Assembly: GCF_000732615.1 (NCBI RefSeq)
Contig: NZ_JPGL01000012.1
Location: 1-64,000 of the forward strand
Direction: 5' to 3'
DNA from: Burkholderia paludis
GTDB lineage: Bacteria > Pseudomonadota > Gammaproteobacteria > Burkholderiales > Burkholderiaceae
DNA: 64,000 nt
Below, in pieces: positions 55,181 to 63,573 of the stretch. Below the pieces are notes generated by a model. That model searched no databases, had not been told where the DNA came from, and saw only the letters and a program-made list of their open reading frames with translations. The position numbers and the translations under genes were made by a program. Position 1 is the first letter of the stretch; every line of letters begins with the position of its first letter.

Positions 55181-55621
55181 TCAGCGCGGCTTGCGCCGCC
55201 GGGCCGCCTTCGCTTCGAAATCGCGCGACAGCATGCCGAGCGTGACTTCGCCGAAGCGGGCCAGCAGCGTCGTCTCGGCCTCCTTCAGCGTGGCTGACAG
55301 GTGCGCGTTGACGGCCTGCTCGACCAGGCATTCGGCCTCGTCGTCGGTGACGAGATCGGAGAACAGCGGCGGCTCGCCCACCGCGCCATAGACGTCGAGC
55401 AGCGTGATGTCGTCGAGTGCGGCGCTCAACACCCACCCGCCGCCATGCCCCTTCTCCGACTGCACGTAGCCGTGGTCGCGCAAGCCGCCGAGCAGGCGGC
55501 GCACGACCACCGGGTTCGTGCCCAGCATCGTCGCGATCGTCTCCGACGTCAGCGGGCCGTCGGCCTGGTCCATGTGGATCAACACGTGCAGCATGCGCGA
55601 CAAACGGCTATCGGTCCTCAC
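55181..55621 (-). CDS. Rrf2-family regulator
   Basis: About 146 residues from a GTG at 55621. Winged helix: RLSRMLHVLIHMDQADGPLT, SETIATMLGTNPVVVRRLLG, YVQSEKGHGGGWVLS, typical of Rrf2 proteins of the YwnA/NsrR-like branch. The three clustered cysteines of iron-sulfur Rrf2 members are absent; only one Cys (AECLVEQ) is seen, so it is likely a thiol- or ligand-sensing form. A longer frame from 55702 would read through the divergent promoter and is rejected. It is divergent to the thioredoxin-reductase-like gene and probably controls it. Confidence 0.88.
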   Translation of the reverse strand: MRTDSRLSRMLHVLIHMDQADGPLTSETIATMLGTNPVVVRRLLGGLRDHGYVQSEKGHGGGWVLSAALDDITLLDVYGAVGEPPLFSDLVTDDEAECLVEQAVNAHLSATLKEAETTLLARFGEVTLGMLSRDFEAKAARRRKPR

Positions 55622-55651
55622 GGGCGGCGCCCCTCTCTCTCGAAACTCTTG

Positions 55652-55690
55652 AAGTTGCGTGAATGATACCACCGCCCTATCATGCAACTT
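55652..55690. promoter_or_regulatory. Imperfect inverted repeat, putative Rrf2 operator
   Basis: AAGTTGC-GTGA-ATGATA (55652-55668) and TATCATGCAACTT (55678-55690) are inverted copies apart from a four-base insertion in the left arm. A third related motif, CATGAGTTG, follows at 55700. They lie between the Rrf2 gene and the reductase gene and are good candidates for the regulator's site. Confidence 0.6.
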
Positions 55691-55762
55691 CTCATGTTTC
55701 ATGAGTTGGCCGCCATCGGAACATGTCCGTCATTCACGCAGGTTCAGGAAAGGAGTGGGTGC

Positions 55763-56677
55763 ATGCATGACCATCATGAAGTGATCGTGATCGGCGGCAG
55801 CTTTGCGGGGCTGTCGGCCGCGATGCAGCTTGCGCGGGCGCGCCGCCGCGTGCTCGTGATCGACGCCGGCCGGCCGCGCAACCGCTTTGCCGCACACGCG
55901 CACGGCTTTTTCGGGCAGGACGGCAAGCCGCCCGTGCAAATCGTCGAGGAAGCCGCCGCGCAGCTCGCCGCGTATCCGACCGTACAGCGGATCGCGGGCG
56001 ACGTGCGCACGGCCGAACGCGATGAGCACGGCCGCTTCCAGGTGACGCTGGCCGACGGCAGCCATGCGAGCGCCGACCGGCTGATCCTCGCAACCGGCAT
56101 TCGCGACGAACTGCCCGCGCTGCCGGGGCTCGCCGAACGCTGGGGCGTCAGCGTGCTGCATTGTCCGTATTGCCATGGATACGAAGTGAGCGGCCGGCGG
56201 CTCGGCGTGCTCGCCACGCATCCGCTGTCCGTGCATCAGGCGATCCTGATTCCGGACTGGGGCCCGACGACGTGGTTCACGCAGGGCGTGGCCGACGTGA
56301 ATCAGGAAGAAGCCGCGCTGCTCGATGCGCGCGGCGTACGCATCGAGCGCTCGCCGGTCGTTGAAATCCTGGGCGACGCGCCGCGTATCGAAGCGTTGCG
56401 GCTCGCCGACGGGCAGGTCGTGCCGATCGATGCGCTGTTCGTCGGCGCGCGTACGGCCATGGCGAGCGATCTCGCTCAACAGCTCGGCTGTGCATTCGAC
56501 GACGGGCCGCTCGGCGCCGTCGTGCGCGTCGATGCGGGAAAAGAGACGAGCGTCGCCGGCGTATTCGCGGCCGGTGACGCGTCGACACCGATGACCAACG
56601 CGACGTTCGCGTCGGCGTCAGGCGTGATGGCCGGGGTCGCCGCGCATCGGTCGCTGATTTTCGGGCTGCGCGCGTAA
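55763..56677 (+). CDS. Thioredoxin-reductase-like FAD/NAD(P) oxidoreductase
   Basis: A 304-residue flavoprotein of the TrxB fold: FAD motif VIVIGGSFAGLSAAMQLARA, redox-active pair in LHCPYCHGYEVSG (Cys134 and Cys137), and the C-terminal FAD block VAGVFAAGDASTPMTNATFA. The NADPH-domain glycine motif seen in genuine TrxB is weak (GRRLGVLATHPLS), so the electron donor may differ. AGGAG lies seven bases before the ATG. It is divergent to the Rrf2 regulator, a frequent pairing in which a redox sensor controls a disulfide reductase. Confidence 0.9.
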   Translation: MHDHHEVIVIGGSFAGLSAAMQLARARRRVLVIDAGRPRNRFAAHAHGFFGQDGKPPVQIVEEAAAQLAAYPTVQRIAGDVRTAERDEHGRFQVTLADGSHASADRLILATGIRDELPALPGLAERWGVSVLHCPYCHGYEVSGRRLGVLATHPLSVHQAILIPDWGPTTWFTQGVADVNQEEAALLDARGVRIERSPVVEILGDAPRIEALRLADGQVVPIDALFVGARTAMASDLAQQLGCAFDDGPLGAVVRVDAGKETSVAGVFAAGDASTPMTNATFASASGVMAGVAAHRSLIFGLRA

Positions 56678-56706
56678 GCGGGCATCTTGCCGGCTGCAAC
56701 GCGCCG

Positions 56707-57759
56707 TCACGCGGCGCGCGGCGCCGCTTCCACCGCCGGTTCCGCGCCGCCCTCCATGCAGCACTCCTCGAGCGAGATCCGCCGCGTTTCGCGCCCGTTG
56801 AGCCACCACAGGCCGGCCGCGAGCGGCCCCGGCAACGCGAGCACGAGCAACACGACCAGCGCGGCCGACGGCGCGCCGGACATCGCATGGACGCTCGTCA
56901 GCATCAGCGGTGCGACCACCGCGCCGAGCCGGCCGATCGCGACCGATACGCCGAGCCCCGTCGCGCGAATCCGCGTCGGCAGGATCTCGGACGACACGAC
57001 ATAGCCCGAGATGTACGCCCACGTGACGCCGAACTGGATCAGGCAATAGCCGAGCACCATGCCGGGCAGCGCGTGCATCGCATAGATGAACACGATCGCC
57101 GCGACCGTGAACGTGTAGCTCGCGAACAGCGACGCGCGCCGCCCCCACGCCTCGACGAGCACTGCCGCGACGATGCCGCCCGCGAGCGCCGCCGCGTTGC
57201 CGATCATGTAGTAGATCGGCATGTCCGTCGACGCGACCTTCAGGTATGGCAGGATCACGAGCGCCATCAGCGACAGCACGCCGTACACGACGGCCGCCTG
57301 CGAGAAGTTCAGCGCACCGGCCAGCGCGCAGCGCGCGCGATACGCGCCGAACAGTTCGCGGACGTTGCGCCAGAATGCGGGCGCCTGGTGTGCGAAACGG
57401 GTCGGCGTATAGCGTTTCGCCAACTGCGCGCGATCGGCCGGCGCAAGCGGGTCACGCGCAGCGCTCGCGACGACCTGCTCGACGATGGCCTCCGCTTCCG
57501 CCACGCGCCCCTGCTGGATCAGCCAGCGCGGCGATTCCGGAATCACGCGGCGGATCCAGAAGAACACCAGCGCCATCGTCGTGCCGAGGCCGAAGCCCAC
57601 GCGCCACGCCCACTCGGCCGGCAACTGGTTCAGCACGAGATACGACACGGCCGCCGACAGCAGTGCGCCGACCGGGAAGCCCGACAGGATCAGCGCATCG
57701 GTGCGGCCGCGATGGCTATGGTCCGTGAGATGCGGTTTAATGCTCTGCATCATCAGCAT
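56707..57759 (-). pseudogene. 5'-truncated MFS transporter (aromatic acid:H+ symporter type)
   Basis: The readable part (about 350 residues) begins abruptly at HLTDHSHRGRTDALILSGFP, which in family members is the loop after helix 4. The first about 110 residues, with the signature of helices 1-4 and the loop 2-3 motif, are missing. The rest is intact: ESPRWLIQQGRVAEAEAIV, EAWGRRASLFASYTFTVAAI, SSEILPTRIRATGLGVSVAI and a Cys/Glu-rich tail. The upstream sequence runs directly into the divergent LysR promoter, so a deletion joined the two. Non-functional unless an unusual short permease is made. AAHS relatives import protocatechuate or 4-hydroxybenzoate-type acids. Confidence 0.7.
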
Positions 57760-57762
57760 TAA
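57737..57762. promoter_or_regulatory. Inverted repeat at the LysR start, putative LysR-type site
   Basis: TTAATGCT, ten-base spacer, AGCATTAA is a perfect 8-bp inverted repeat ending 11 bp before the LysR start codon. A related element CATTAAA-5-TTTAATG lies ahead of the downstream PLP-enzyme gene at 58732-58750. Both share the CATTAA core. Confidence 0.55.
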
Positions 57763-57772
57763 GGAACATGAA

Positions 57773-58699
57773 ATGCTCGATCTCGACGACCTTCGGCTCG
57801 TTCGCGCGATCGGCGCGTCGCGCTCGCTGGCCGCGGCCGCGCGCCTGCTCGACCTCACGCCGCCCGCGGTCACGATTCGCCTGCAGCGGATGGAGGCGCG
57901 CCTGAACGCGCGGCTCGCGGTGCGGCAGCCGAAAGGAATCGCACTGACCGACGAAGGGCAGCGGCTGTACCAGGAAGCCGTCGGCATCCTCGAGCGGGTG
58001 GAGGCGCTGCCGGCCAGCCTCGCGGGCGACCGGGGCGACGTGCAGGGCACGCTGCGGGTGGTCGCCCCGCTCGGCTTCGGGCGCAAGTACGTCGCGCGGA
58101 TCGTGCGCGACGTCCAGCGGGCGCATCCGAAACTCGAGATCGCGCTGCACCTGTCGGAGAGCCCGTTGACCGGCGCGGCGGGCGCCGACGTGGTCGTCCA
58201 CGTCGGCAGCCTCAAGCCGTCGTCGTGGGTCGGCTATCCGCTCGCGCCCAACGAGCGCTTCCTGTGCGCGAGCCCGGCCTATGCGCGCCGCATCGAGGCA
58301 CTGAACCACCCGTCCGACCTCGCGCGCTACGACTGCCTGTGCCTGCGCGAAAACGACGAGGACATCCCGCGCTGGCGCTTCTCGCCGGGCCGCGACGTCA
58401 AGGGCGAGTCGCGGCGGTCGGTCGTCATCCGCGTCGGCGGCGCGCTGTCGTCGAACGACGGCACCGTCATCACCGAGTGGGCGCTGGCCGGCCTCGGGAT
58501 CGTCGAGCGCTCGGAATGGGACGTCGCCCCGTTGCTGGCGAGCGGCAAGCTCGTCCGCCTGCTGCCCGACTGGCGCCTGCCGGCCGCGCCGGTCACGGCG
58601 CTGCTGCCGTCGCGCACCGGCCATTCCGCGCGGCAGCGCGTGTTTCTCGACGCCGCGCGGCGGTTTCTCGATCCGCCGCCGTGGCGCGGCAACGCATGA
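57773..58699 (+). CDS. LysR-family transcriptional regulator
   Basis: A 308-residue regulator: helix-turn-helix MLDLDDLRLVRAIGASRSLA, AAARLLDLTPPAVTIRLQRM, ARLNARLAV, then an effector domain (GTLRVVAPLGFGRKYVARIV). AAGGA lies seven bases before the ATG. It precedes, in the same direction, the D-amino-acid PLP enzyme, the ornithine-cyclodeaminase-family protein and the HAD phosphatase, which it probably controls. It is divergent to the truncated MFS gene. Confidence 0.9.
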   Translation: MLDLDDLRLVRAIGASRSLAAAARLLDLTPPAVTIRLQRMEARLNARLAVRQPKGIALTDEGQRLYQEAVGILERVEALPASLAGDRGDVQGTLRVVAPLGFGRKYVARIVRDVQRAHPKLEIALHLSESPLTGAAGADVVVHVGSLKPSSWVGYPLAPNERFLCASPAYARRIEALNHPSDLARYDCLCLRENDEDIPRWRFSPGRDVKGESRRSVVIRVGGALSSNDGTVITEWALAGLGIVERSEWDVAPLLASGKLVRLLPDWRLPAAPVTALLPSRTGHSARQRVFLDAARRFLDPPPWRGNA

Positions 58700-58731
58700 A
58701 CGCCGCCCCGCCCCATCCCGCAAGATCCGAC

Positions 58732-58750
58732 CATTAAACGATATTTAATG
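58732..58750. promoter_or_regulatory. Inverted repeat before the PLP-enzyme operon
   Basis: CATTAAA-CGATA-TTTAATG is a perfect 7-bp inverted repeat with the T-N11-A spacing favoured by LysR regulators (ATTAAACGATATTTAAT). It lies about 80 bp before the GTG start of the D-amino-acid PLP enzyme and resembles the repeat at the LysR start. Confidence 0.65.
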
Positions 58751-58831
58751 ACGGATTAGCGCTGCGTTAAACACGCGGCGCATCGCCGGCCCTACAGTGC
58801 TCGCATCGGCAACACTCCGAGGCAACGCATC

Positions 58832-59962
58832 GTGGATCTTCGAACCCTCAACACCCCGGCCGCACTGATCGACGTCGGCCGCATGCAGCGCAACATCGAT
58901 CGCATGCAGACGCATCTGGACGCGCTCGGCGTGCGCTTCCGGCCGCACGTCAAGACCACCAAATGCCGGCACGTCGTCGACGCGCAGATCGCGGCCGGCG
59001 CGCAGGGCATCACGGTGTCGACGCTGAAGGAGGCCGAGCGGTTCTTCGCGGACGGCATCCGCGACATCGTCTACGCGGTCGGCATGGTGCCCGCGAAACT
59101 GGGCCAGGCGCTGGCGCTGCGCCGGCAGGGCTGCGACCTGAAGATCGTCGCCGACAGCCTGGAGGCCGCACACGCGATCGCCGGCTTCGGGCGCGCGCAC
59201 GGCGAGCGCTTCGACGTCTGGATCGAGGTCGACGTCGACGGCCACCGCTCGGGCATCCCGCCCGAAGCCGGCCTGCTGATCGACGTCGGCCGCGCGCTGG
59301 TTGACGGCGGCATGGCGCTCGGCGGCGTGCTCGCCCACGCGGGCTCCAGCTACGACCACGACACGCAGGACGCCCTGGCGGCGGTCGCCGAACAGGAGCG
59401 CGGCGGCGCCGTGCGGGCCGCGGCGCGCCTGCGGGCCGCCGGGCTGCCCTGCCCGGTCGTGAGTATCGGCTCGACGCCCACCGCGCTGTCGGCGCAACGG
59501 CTCGACGGCGTGACCGAGGTGCGCGCCGGCGTGTACGTGATGTTCGACCTCGTGATGCGCAACATCGGCGTGTGCGAACTGTCCGACATCGCGCTGTCGG
59601 TGCTGACCACCGTGATCGGGCACCAGGAAGGGAAAGGCTGGGCGATCGTCGACGCCGGCTGGATGGCGATGAGCCGCGATCGCGGCACGCAGCGCCAGGC
59701 GCACGATTTCGGCTACGGGCAAGTCTGCACCGAAGACGGCGCCGTGCTCGGCGACTACGTGATGAGCGCCGCCAACCAGGAGCACGGGATCGTGTCGCGC
59801 GCGGGCTCGCCCGACACGGGCATCGCGCAGCGGTTTCCGATCGGAACGCGCCTGCGCATCCTGCCGAATCACGCATGCGCCACCGGCGCGCAGCACCCCG
59901 ACTATCAGGCCGTCGGGGAAGACGGCGTCGTGCAGACGTGGCCGCGCTTTCATGGATGGTGA
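58832..59962 (+). CDS. DSD1-family PLP enzyme (D-threonine aldolase/D-hydroxyaspartate aldolase type)
   Basis: A 376-residue fold-type III PLP enzyme. The Schiff-base lysine is Lys41 in RFRPHVKTTKC, and the metal ligands His347 and Cys349 lie in LPNHACATG, the arrangement of zinc- or manganese-dependent D-serine dehydratase and D-threonine aldolase relatives. Further blocks are VWIEVDVDGHRSGIPPEAG and VVSIGSTPTALSAQ. The reaction is likely cleavage or dehydration of a D-beta-hydroxy amino acid (D-threonine, D-3-hydroxyaspartate or D-serine). Start is GTG, with GAGG about nine bases upstream. It heads an operon with the family-mate of ornithine cyclodeaminase and a HAD phosphatase. Confidence 0.88.
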   Translation: MDLRTLNTPAALIDVGRMQRNIDRMQTHLDALGVRFRPHVKTTKCRHVVDAQIAAGAQGITVSTLKEAERFFADGIRDIVYAVGMVPAKLGQALALRRQGCDLKIVADSLEAAHAIAGFGRAHGERFDVWIEVDVDGHRSGIPPEAGLLIDVGRALVDGGMALGGVLAHAGSSYDHDTQDALAAVAEQERGGAVRAAARLRAAGLPCPVVSIGSTPTALSAQRLDGVTEVRAGVYVMFDLVMRNIGVCELSDIALSVLTTVIGHQEGKGWAIVDAGWMAMSRDRGTQRQAHDFGYGQVCTEDGAVLGDYVMSAANQEHGIVSRAGSPDTGIAQRFPIGTRLRILPNHACATGAQHPDYQAVGEDGVVQTWPRFHGW

Positions 59963-60069
59963 ACGACGCCCGCCGCCGCGCCGTCCTGCGCGTGACTTGA
60001 CTATTAATCCAGATTTGGACAAACTTTAAATTACCTCGATCCGCCCCGCGCCGCCAAGGCCGCCCCGAC

Positions 60070-61041
60070 ATGCCGACAGACGCCCGACTCCTGCTCCTCG
60101 ACCGCGACGCCGTCGAGCCCGCCCTTCAGGCCCCGCAGGTGATGGCCGCGGTCCGCGAGGCCTTCGTGCTGCACAGCCAGCGGGCCGGGCGCGTGTTCCC
60201 CGTGGTGCGCGAGAAGCTGCACACCGGCGGCGTGTTCGGCATCAAGTCGGGCGATATCGCGAGCCAGGGCGTGCTCGGCTTCAAGGCGGCCGGGTTCTGG
60301 CCCGGCAACCGGCGCGTCGGCGGCGAGCCGCATCAGGCCACCGTCGCGCTGTTCGATCCGGACACGGGCCGCCCGCTGTGCATCATGGACGGCAATGCGA
60401 TCACCACCGCGCGAACCGGCGCGGCAGGCGGCCTCGGGCTGCAGCATCTGGCGCGCCGCGACAGCACGCGGATCTGCGTGTTCGGCACGGGCGTGCAGGC
60501 GCGCGTCCAGCTCGACTACGCGCTCGGGCTGCTGCCGCAGCGGTGCACGGTGCAGTACGTGAACGTCGGCGGCCAGCCGGACCCGGCGTTCGAGGCGGCG
60601 TTCCTCGACCGATGCGCGATCGGCGTGGCGCGCGACCGGAACGACGCGGTGGCCGCCAGCGACGTGGTGATCACGGCAACGCCCGGCGGCGGCCCGTTGT
60701 TCGATGCCGAGGCCGTCCGGCCGGGCACGCACCTGACCTGCGTGGGCGCCGACACGGCGGGCAAGCGCGAGCTGCCGGCCGGCGTGCTGGAACGTGCGCG
60801 GGTTGTCGTGGACGATCGCGACCAGGCGCGCAGCATCGGCGAATGCCAGTGGTCGCCGGATTTGCCATGCACCGAAATCGGTGACATCCTCTCCGGGGCG
60901 GCCGCGTTCGACCGCGCGCCGCACGACATCACCGTCTTCGACATGACGGGGCTCGCGCTTCAGGACCTGACCGTCGCGCGCCTCCTGTATCGACAGGCCC
61001 TCGAAAACGGCACCGGAATCGCCATTCCGTGGCCCTGGTAA
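60070..61041 (+). CDS. Ornithine cyclodeaminase/mu-crystallin family protein
   Basis: A 323-residue NAD(P)-dependent enzyme of the OCD/mu-crystallin family. Rossmann block RICVFGTGVQARVQLDYALG, GIKSGDIASQGVLGFKAAGF for the active site and THLTCVGADTAGKRELPAG. It is shorter than the true ornithine cyclodeaminase at 45403 and lacks its N-terminal extension. Family members also act as ketimine reductases, iminosuccinate reductase (BhcD), alanine dehydrogenase or N-alkyl amino-acid dehydrogenases. It follows the D-amino-acid PLP enzyme, so a cyclic imine or imino acid from that reaction may be its substrate. Confidence 0.85.
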   Translation: MPTDARLLLLDRDAVEPALQAPQVMAAVREAFVLHSQRAGRVFPVVREKLHTGGVFGIKSGDIASQGVLGFKAAGFWPGNRRVGGEPHQATVALFDPDTGRPLCIMDGNAITTARTGAAGGLGLQHLARRDSTRICVFGTGVQARVQLDYALGLLPQRCTVQYVNVGGQPDPAFEAAFLDRCAIGVARDRNDAVAASDVVITATPGGGPLFDAEAVRPGTHLTCVGADTAGKRELPAGVLERARVVVDDRDQARSIGECQWSPDLPCTEIGDILSGAAAFDRAPHDITVFDMTGLALQDLTVARLLYRQALENGTGIAIPWPW

Positions 61042-61062
61042 AACGACTCTCCGCCACCCGCC

Positions 61063-61785
61063 ATGCGTCTCGCCAAAGTATCCGCCGTCTCGTTCGACCT
61101 GGACGACACCCTGTGGCCGTTCGGACCGTCCGTCGCGCGGGCCGAAGCGGCGCTTCGCGCATGGCTGGTCGAGCACGCGCCCAATACCGCGAGCGTGCTG
61201 CCCACGCAACAGGCGCTGAGCGCATTGCGTGAGGAATACGAACGTTTGCACCCGGATCTCGCGAACGACTTCCGCGCGATGCGGATCGGGTCGATCCGGC
61301 TGGCGCTGACGCGCGCAAACGAAGATGTGTCGCTGACCGACCGCGCGTACGAGGTCTTCTATGCGGCGCGGAACCGCGTCGAGTTCTACGAGGATGCGTT
61401 GCCCGCGCTCGCGTGGCTGAGCGAGCGCTTTCCGCTGGTCGCGGTCACCAACGGCAACGCGAATCTGCGGCTGACCGGCGGCGGCGAATTCTTCCGCGCG
61501 ACGCTCAGCGCGCAAGCGTTCGGCTTCGCGAAGCCGGAGCCCGAAATCTTCCATGCGGCGGCGGACACACTCGGCGTGCGCCCGGCCGAGCTGCTGCACG
61601 TCGGCGACGATTTCCACCTCGATATCGTCGGCGCGCTGAACGCGGGGCTTCAGGCGGCATGGGTCGTTCGCGATCCGCGCACCGAGGACGAACACGCCCC
61701 GCGGCCCGACGCGACGCCGCACCTCACGTTGCGCGATCTGTCGATGCTGTGCCGCGCGCTCGGCGGGCCCGCCGACGTGTCGTGA
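61063..61785 (+). CDS. HAD-superfamily hydrolase
   Basis: A 240-residue phosphatase-like enzyme. Motif I SFDLDDTLWPFGPS, motif II VAVTNGNANLRL, motif III around GFAKPEPEIFHAA and motif IV LLHVGDDFHLDIVGA are complete, so it should be catalytically active. It resembles HAD-IA proteins of the YigB/2-haloacid-dehalogenase-like group (flavin phosphate or phosphoglycolate-like substrates). It begins 21 bp after the OCD-family gene and probably shares its operon; its role there is not clear. Confidence 0.88.
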   Translation: MRLAKVSAVSFDLDDTLWPFGPSVARAEAALRAWLVEHAPNTASVLPTQQALSALREEYERLHPDLANDFRAMRIGSIRLALTRANEDVSLTDRAYEVFYAARNRVEFYEDALPALAWLSERFPLVAVTNGNANLRLTGGGEFFRATLSAQAFGFAKPEPEIFHAAADTLGVRPAELLHVGDDFHLDIVGALNAGLQAAWVVRDPRTEDEHAPRPDATPHLTLRDLSMLCRALGGPADVS

Positions 61786-61836
61786 CCGCACGCGCGCGGC
61801 CGATCGCGCCGATACGGCGCGCGGCCGGCCGCGCGC

Positions 61837-62454
61837 TCACGCCGCCTTGCGCGCGTCCGCGATCCGCTGCGGCGCCTTCGGCCGCGCGTAAAGCCGTTCG
61901 AGATACGCGCGCAATTGCGGGAACGGTTCGATCAGGTCGCATTCGCCGGCCCAGTCGATCAGGTAGGCCGTCACGCAATCGGCCACCGTCAGCGCATCGC
62001 CGACGATGAATTCACGCCCTTCGAGATGCGTGTCGAGGATCGCGGCCATCGTCGCGAAATCCTCGCGCGCCAGGTCGATGTCGGCCGGCAAGCGCTTCTC
62101 CGGCGGATAGATGAACGCATGCCGCGTGATGCGCCACAGCGGCTGCTCGAGTTCCGTCACCGCGAACATGACCCACCGGTAGGCCTGCGCGCGCAGCGCC
62201 GGATCGGCCGGCAGCAGCGCCCGCTCCGGGTACTTGTCCGCGAGATACAGCACGATCGCGGCCGATTCAGGAATCACGAGATCGCCGTCGACCAGCACGG
62301 GCACCTTGCCGGCCGGGTTGAGGCGCAGGAATTCGGGCCGCCGGTGCTCGCCCCGCAGCAGGTTCACCGGGACGAACTCGAACTCGGCATCCAGTTCCTT
62401 CAGCCCCCACAGCGCGCGCTGCGTGCGGGTGCCGGCCCATCCATATAGCTTCAT
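61837..62454 (-). CDS. Glutathione S-transferase
   Basis: A 205-residue soluble enzyme. The thioredoxin-fold N-terminal domain has MKLYGWAGTRTQRALWGLKE, GKVPVLVDGDLVIPESAAI (cis-Pro and the Glu-Ser glutathione site) and the C-terminal helical domain has FIVGDALTVADCVTAYLIDW with the N-capping box. It conjugates glutathione to electrophiles or acts as a peroxidase. GGAG precedes the ATG at 62454. It lies 88 bp after the YciI gene on the same strand, possibly together controlled by the MarR protein divergent to that gene. Confidence 0.92.
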   Translation of the reverse strand: MKLYGWAGTRTQRALWGLKELDAEFEFVPVNLLRGEHRRPEFLRLNPAGKVPVLVDGDLVIPESAAIVLYLADKYPERALLPADPALRAQAYRWVMFAVTELEQPLWRITRHAFIYPPEKRLPADIDLAREDFATMAAILDTHLEGREFIVGDALTVADCVTAYLIDWAGECDLIEPFPQLRAYLERLYARPKAPQRIADARKAA

Positions 62455-62542
62455 CGCCAGTCTCCATCCGAAGGGCGGGAAGACTCCGCGCCTGCCCGCC
62501 ACCGCGCCTCGCCCGTGCGCGGCACGCGGCCTTGCGCGTCGC

Positions 62543-62911
62543 TCATGCAGCGGGGATCGCCAGCACCGGCATCACGTCGACCGCCACGCCCGGAAACAGC
62601 GTGAAATGCGGATGGCCTTCGAACAGCGCGGCGGCCGCCTCGTGCGAGGCCGCGCGCACGACGGTGAAGCCGCTCATCGCGTTGACCGTGTCCCGGATGC
62701 CACCCGCATCGATGGTCCTGGTCTTGCCGAGCGGGCCGCCCATCTCGACGATCGCGTCGCGGTGCCGGTCGACCCACGCATGCCATGCCGCGATGCCGTC
62801 CCGCTCGCGCGCACGCCGCGCCTCGTCCGGCAGCGCCAGCCAGGCCTGCATCGCCGGGCTGTCCTTGGCCCCGAGAAACACGGCAAGATACAACTGCTGT
62901 TGAGCGCTCAT
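62543..62911 (-). CDS. YciI-like (YCII-domain) protein
   Basis: A 122-residue dimeric alpha-beta ferredoxin-like protein of the YCII family (LYLAVFLGAKDSPAMQAWLA, GPLGKTRTIDAGGIRD, FTVVRAASHEAAAALFEGHP). Function is mostly unknown; some members act as small hydrolases or dehalogenase-like enzymes. GGAGGAGG precedes the ATG. Divergent to the MarR gene with only 81 bp between starts, sharing the palindrome at 62970. Confidence 0.85.
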   Translation of the reverse strand: MSAQQQLYLAVFLGAKDSPAMQAWLALPDEARRARERDGIAAWHAWVDRHRDAIVEMGGPLGKTRTIDAGGIRDTVNAMSGFTVVRAASHEAAAALFEGHPHFTLFPGVAVDVMPVLAIPAA

Positions 62912-62969
62912 GCTGCCTCCTCCGATGTCGGACGCGACGGGCTGCCGCGCCTCGCCCTTGACACAATAG

Positions 62970-62981
62970 GTTGATATCAAC
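62970..62981. promoter_or_regulatory. Palindrome between YciI and MarR genes, putative MarR operator
   Basis: GTTGATATCAAC is a perfect 12-bp palindrome. TTGACA at 62958-62963 and CACAAT at 62981-62986 flank it with 17 bp between, so it lies inside a likely -35/-10 promoter of the MarR gene. A repressor bound there would block polymerase and control both divergent genes. Confidence 0.7.
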
Positions 62982-62992
62982 ACAATTTCAAC

Positions 62993-63460
62993 ATGGCACG
63001 AAAAGAAAGGCTCCCCTTCGAAGCGACGCTGATGGTGCGCGATTGCTGCCTGTGTCTGCACATGCAGCGCGCGGCGCGCAATCTGGCGCGCATCTTCGAC
63101 GATGCGCTGCGTCCGCTGGATCTCACCAACGGCCAGTTCTCGCTGCTGATGTCGCTGAACCGGCCGCAACCGGCGCCGATGAAATCGGTCGCGTCGCTGC
63201 TCGCGATGGATCGCACCACGCTCACCGCGGCGCTCAAGCCGCTCGAGCGGCGCGGCCTGGTCACGATCGCGCACGATCCGGACGACCGGCGCAGCCGCCT
63301 GCTCGAACTGACGCCGGCCGGCCGCGACCTGCTCGCCGACGCGTTTCCGCTGTGGCAGCAGACGCATGCGGAGGTCGAACGGCCGTTCGCGCCGGGCGAA
63401 GTCGACCGGTTGCGCGGCCAGTTGCGCGCGCTGTCGACCGATCCGGCCGAGCGCGGTTGA
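62993..63460 (+). CDS. MarR-family regulator
   Basis: A 155-residue winged-helix regulator. DNA-binding region VASLLAMDRTTLTAALKPLE followed by RRGLVTIAHDPDDRRSRLLE, the conserved wing Asp-Arg-Arg. Four cysteines lie early (DCCLCLHM near residue 17-24), unusual and suggestive of thiol sensing. Divergent to the YciI and glutathione-transferase genes across 81 bp holding a perfect palindrome. It likely responds to an electrophile or phenolic compound and represses its own gene and the detoxification genes. Confidence 0.9.
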   Translation: MARKERLPFEATLMVRDCCLCLHMQRAARNLARIFDDALRPLDLTNGQFSLLMSLNRPQPAPMKSVASLLAMDRTTLTAALKPLERRGLVTIAHDPDDRRSRLLELTPAGRDLLADAFPLWQQTHAEVERPFAPGEVDRLRGQLRALSTDPAERG

Positions 63461-63573
63461 ACCCGGGCGCGCCCGGGCTGGCTTTCCGCTTTTTCCCTGC
63501 TGCGGCAGCGGCGCGAATGACGAAGGGTCTCGGGCCGCTGCACCCGGCGGACCGTGCGGCCCGCCGGGCGCGT

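Noticed and set aside
58832-61041. Assignment as a full beta-hydroxyaspartate cycle
   Set aside because: Only two of the four enzyme types are present and no glyoxylate aminotransferase or hydroxyaspartate dehydratase is seen; kept only as a hypothesis.
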